NCBI GenBank assembly: GCA_016839815.1
Contig: JAEOTM010000032.1
Coordinates: forward strand, 1 to 64,000
Direction of reading: 5' to 3'
Source: Candidatus Hodarchaeota archaeon
Lineage (GTDB): Archaea > Asgardarchaeota > Heimdallarchaeia > Hodarchaeales > Hodarchaeaceae
DNA length: 64,000 nucleotides
Shown: piece after piece, positions 61,896 through 64,000 of the stretch
Layout: each line of letters begins with the position of its first letter
How positions within the stretch are numbered: the stretch's first letter is position 1
Program-made: the position numbers and the translations under genes
The notes under the pieces: model-generated
Told to the model about the DNA's origin: nothing
The model's input: only the letters and a program-made list of their open reading frames with translations
Database searches by the model: none

Positions 61896-62278
61896 AGGGT
61901 GACTCTATTTTAGTAGTGGATGATGAAGAGGATACTGTGGAATTAGCTAGAATGGTTTTAGAATTTGAGGGCTATCGGGTGTTTTCCGCTAATAATGGCC
62001 AAGAAGCTATCGATTTTTTGAAGGCAGAGAAAGAAAAACCAAATCTAGTTTTACTAGATGTACTCATGCCAAAAATGGATGGATTAAAAGTCTGTAAGTG
62101 GATAAAAGAAAATCCTGAGCTAAACAAAATTCCAGTTCTATTATTTACTGCAAAAGTAGGCAATAAAGACCGCAAAGAGGGGGAAAAAGTAGGTGCAGAT
62201 GCTTACATCGCAAAACCTTTCAGTGCTGACGACTTATTAAGCCTGATTCAGACGCATCTTGATAAGGCAAAATCATAG
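61892..62278 (+). CDS. Stand-alone CheY-like receiver protein
   Basis: 128 residues, a single receiver domain. Acidic pair VVDDEED (about 8-14), phosphoacceptor aspartate in LVLLDVLMPKMDG (about 54), switch threonine in LLFTAK and lysine in AKPF (about 109). It has no output domain and no histidine kinase nearby, so its partner is elsewhere. It would act by protein contact. Confidence 0.9.
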   Translation: MKGDSILVVDDEEDTVELARMVLEFEGYRVFSANNGQEAIDFLKAEKEKPNLVLLDVLMPKMDGLKVCKWIKENPELNKIPVLLFTAKVGNKDRKEGEKVGADAYIAKPFSADDLLSLIQTHLDKAKS

Positions 62279-62295
62279 ACCTTATTCAGTTAAAA

Positions 62296-62619
62296 TTACT
62301 GAATGTTTCTAATATACATGGTGGAAGAGGGAAAGAATTTCGTGACAGATTGAAGAAATTCATTAGTTTCATATTTCACGTGGAAAGTTAATTGCAGGGC
62401 CCCTGCTTCATGAATATAGTAAAAATGGATAAGAATACTTGAGGGTTGTTTCTTTTCAAGAAAACGAAAGCGGAATTTCAGTGCAACTGGATGATTCAAT
62501 ATTTTTAGGAAATCGTCTTCAAAATAACTCAAAAATAACGTATCAGGAGTCTGTTGATAGCCTGTTAGAAGATGAATACCTTCAGGCAGATACATTAAGA
62601 AGGCATCCAAGGTAGTCAA
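62296..62619 (-). CDS. Small protein coupled to the FAH-family gene
   Basis: 107 residues, TTG start directly after the TGA of the FAH-family gene (TGATTG). Alpha/beta pattern (ALKFRFRFLEKKQPSSILIHFYYIHEAGALQLTFHVKY). The end (LQSVTKFFPSSTMYIRN) has a faint likeness to the NuoC/30-kDa subunit, but it is too weak to use. ATG at residue 9 is an alternative start. Function unknown. Confidence 0.5.
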   Translation of the reverse strand: MTTLDAFLMYLPEGIHLLTGYQQTPDTLFLSYFEDDFLKILNHPVALKFRFRFLEKKQPSSILIHFYYIHEAGALQLTFHVKYETNEFLQSVTKFFPSSTMYIRNIQ

Positions 62620-63414
62620 TCAATCAACTCCTACCGTCAAGGTTCCTATTTTTTCTATAGTAGCCTGTAGAATATCTCCGTGTTCAAATTTAGCTACTCC
62701 CTCTGGAGTTCCAGTTGCAATCACATCCCCAGGTTCAAGTGTAATTATACTACTACAATATTCTATGATTCGATCAATTTTATGAATCATACTCTGTGTA
62801 TTTCCATCTTGTCGTATTTCACTATTTACCTTGAGTCTAATAGAAAGCGAATGAGGGTCGTGGATTTCGTCAGAAGTGACTACTACAGGACCTAAAGGAC
62901 AAAATGTATCAAAGCCCTTTGCAACAAACCAAGGATGCCCTTTTTCCTTTGCTTTTGATTGAATATCTCTTGCTGTAATATCCAATAAGATTGTATATCC
63001 GAAAATATGCTCTTTTGCTCTTTCCTTTGTTATATTTTTTCCTTGTTTTCCGATAATTACAGCTAATTCAATCTCATGGTGCACTTCCTGAGTTTGTTCT
63101 GGAATGATAATATTGTCACCAGGTCCTATTACTGAAGAGGGAGGTTTCAAAAACAATGGGGGAAAAGGAGGTAGTTTACTTGGATCAATTCCCATTTCTA
63201 TAGCATGGGCTGAATAATTTCTAGCTAGGCATATAATTTTCACGGGAGTAAATGGTAACTGTAATTTCGGGGCATCAGTAAGGAGTAAACTTCCTGTTTT
63301 TTCTAACAGTCGGGGATCTGAAATCAACGGTAATATACTATTCAAAGTTGGATATTTTCTAATTTCATTATCTTTCCACACTACTACTGACCCTTCGCTC
63401 AATCCAACCTTCAT
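62620..63414 (-). CDS. Fumarylacetoacetate hydrolase-family enzyme
   Basis: 264 residues. The FAH fold is marked by CLARNYSAHAIEMG, FLKPPSSVIGPGDNI, HHEIELAVIIGKQGK (metal glutamates, about 108-122), GFDTFCPLGPVVV and IATGTPEGVA. Members cleave or decarboxylate 2-oxo acids (oxaloacetate, acylpyruvates, aromatic breakdown products). The exact reaction is undecided. Confidence 0.88.
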   Translation of the reverse strand: MKVGLSEGSVVVWKDNEIRKYPTLNSILPLISDPRLLEKTGSLLLTDAPKLQLPFTPVKIICLARNYSAHAIEMGIDPSKLPPFPPLFLKPPSSVIGPGDNIIIPEQTQEVHHEIELAVIIGKQGKNITKERAKEHIFGYTILLDITARDIQSKAKEKGHPWFVAKGFDTFCPLGPVVVTSDEIHDPHSLSIRLKVNSEIRQDGNTQSMIHKIDRIIEYCSSIITLEPGDVIATGTPEGVAKFEHGDILQATIEKIGTLTVGVD

Positions 63415-63627
63415 AAAGTATCCTTCTGTTCATTCTAAACCTATTAGCTCTAAAATATTGTGAGTTAAACTTGAAATAATTAACTGCAATTTAATCCTGT
63501 CGATTGAAAAGTAATATGTAACTCATCCGGTTTTTCGGGAAAATAAAACAAGAAATCAATTAAAGAGCTTCCAAAACTAGTTCTATCAAGATAAAGTCTT
63601 TTGTGATAGCTTAAGTCAGGTGAAAAA

Positions 63628-64000
63628 ATGAAAGTTTTGGTTACTGGAGGAGGTGGCTTTGTAGGCAGTCATTTGATAGAAGAATTGCTTATTCAAGGTA
63701 ATGAAATCGTCTGTTTAGATAATTTCACTACAGGAAAAACCAGAAATCTAAAATCCTTTGAAGAAAGAATCACACTTATTGAAGGTGATATCTTAAATCC
63801 TAATGATATAAAAACCGCTCTTAAGGATGTGGAATCAGTATATCATCTAGCAGCACAGATTTCTGTATCTCATTCTGTCCGCGATCCACTCTACGACGCA
63901 TCAATAAATATCAATGGATTTATTAACATACTTAATGCGATCCTTAATAGGTCTGTGAAAAGAATTGTCTATGTAAGTACTGGAGGGGCAATATATGGGG
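63628..64000 (+). CDS. NAD-dependent sugar epimerase/dehydratase, 5' part
   Basis: Runs off the right edge, so it is missing from the ORF track. ATG 63628 has GGTGA five bases upstream. The protein opens MKVLVTGGGGFVGSHLIEEL (Rossmann GxxGxxG), then CLDNFTTGKTRNL, GDI, VYHLAAQ and YVSTGGAIYG, the extended-SDR pattern of UDP-glucose 4-epimerase or dTDP-glucose dehydratase. The catalytic YxxxK lies beyond the window. It would make nucleotide sugars for glycans. Confidence 0.87.
   Translation, partial: MKVLVTGGGGFVGSHLIEELLIQGNEIVCLDNFTTGKTRNLKSFEERITLIEGDILNPNDIKTALKDVESVYHLAAQISVSHSVRDPLYDASININGFINILNAILNRSVKRIVYVSTGGAIYG

Noticed and set aside
62296-62619. Likeness of the small protein to NuoC (30-kDa subunit)
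   Set aside because: Only a few residues near the C-terminus match; no other complex I gene is near, so it is left as unknown.
1-64000. CRISPR arrays, IS elements, prophage, rRNA or tRNA genes
   Set aside because: No regularly spaced repeats, transposase ORFs, terminal repeats, phage gene runs or GC-rich RNA genes were seen on either strand.

Overview
The window reads as AT-rich chromosomal DNA from an archaeon, most likely an Asgard archaeon (a Heimdallarchaeia-like lineage is my guess; the rank is inference). The grounds are three eukaryote-like small GTPases (two Rab/Ras-like, one Arf/Sar-like), longin- and roadblock-like regulatory domains, an AN1-like zinc finger, and archaeal signature pathways: pantoate kinase plus phosphopantothenate synthetase for CoA, isopentenyl phosphate kinase, an NcsA/TtuA-type tRNA thiolase, archaeal AsnRS, M42 peptidases, and the Zn-ribbon/DUF2073/Era-like GTPase triad. 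Ribosome sites of GGTGA/GGAGG type and T-tract terminators fit an archaeon. I see no rRNA, tRNA, CRISPR array, IS element or prophage.

Layout. 1-2.5 kb: the 5' part of a secreted Kelch-repeat protein (runs off the left edge), a gene-poor stretch with an apparently decayed minus-strand gene, and a membrane protein with a zinc ribbon. 2.5-5.2 kb: a structured leader region, then a four-cluster ferredoxin and tungsten-type aldehyde ferredoxin oxidoreductase. 5.2-9.2 kb: MFS transporter, CDP-alcohol phosphatidyltransferase with an altered last motif residue, small membrane protein, cell-surface serine hydrolase. 9.4-16.2 kb: HTH/coiled-coil/polyproline/zinc-ribbon protein, AsnRS, secreted protein, Rab-like GTPase, AbrB-like peptide, KaiC-like ATPase, lipoate ligase. 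16.2-20 kb: Arf-like GTPase fused to a longin-like domain, a degenerate phosphohexomutase and its partner sugar nucleotidyltransferase. 20-25.4 kb: AN1-like finger, coiled-coil wHTH protein, Era-like GTPase triad, MFS, and a GT4 glycosyltransferase that seems to start at CTG. 25.5-33.2 kb: a heterodimeric ABC exporter with one degenerate ATP site, MscS channel, surface protein, EamA transporter, acidic-tailed protein. 33.6-46.8 kb: 5'-nucleotidase-like surface enzyme, GNAT, BtpA-like protein, tRNA thiolase with an overlapping microORF, TPR protein, class V aminotransferase, hexapeptide transferase, an MFS transporter with the longin-like domain at its C-terminus, M42 peptidase, and an isopentenyl phosphate kinase fused to a metallo-beta-lactamase domain.

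47-55.4 kb: a Rab-like GTPase coupled to a longin+roadblock protein, followed by a tandem duplication of a secreted protein with a copied scrap of the upstream gene, then an M42 peptidase, a HEAT/tandem winged-helix protein and an XPF-type ERCC4 nuclease. 55.4-60.5 kb: a compact minus-strand CoA operon (coaBC, panE, pantoate kinase, phosphopantothenate synthetase, panB). 60.8-64 kb: TSUP exporter, orphan receiver protein, FAH-family enzyme, and the start of a sugar-nucleotide epimerase that leaves the window.

The main theme I would follow is the repeated use of one longin/roadblock-like cytosolic domain in three settings: fused to an Arf-like GTPase, fused to a transporter, and standing beside a Rab-like GTPase. 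It suggests GTPase-linked sensing or membrane-recruitment modules of a eukaryote-like kind. All function calls are from reading translations; no database search was run.
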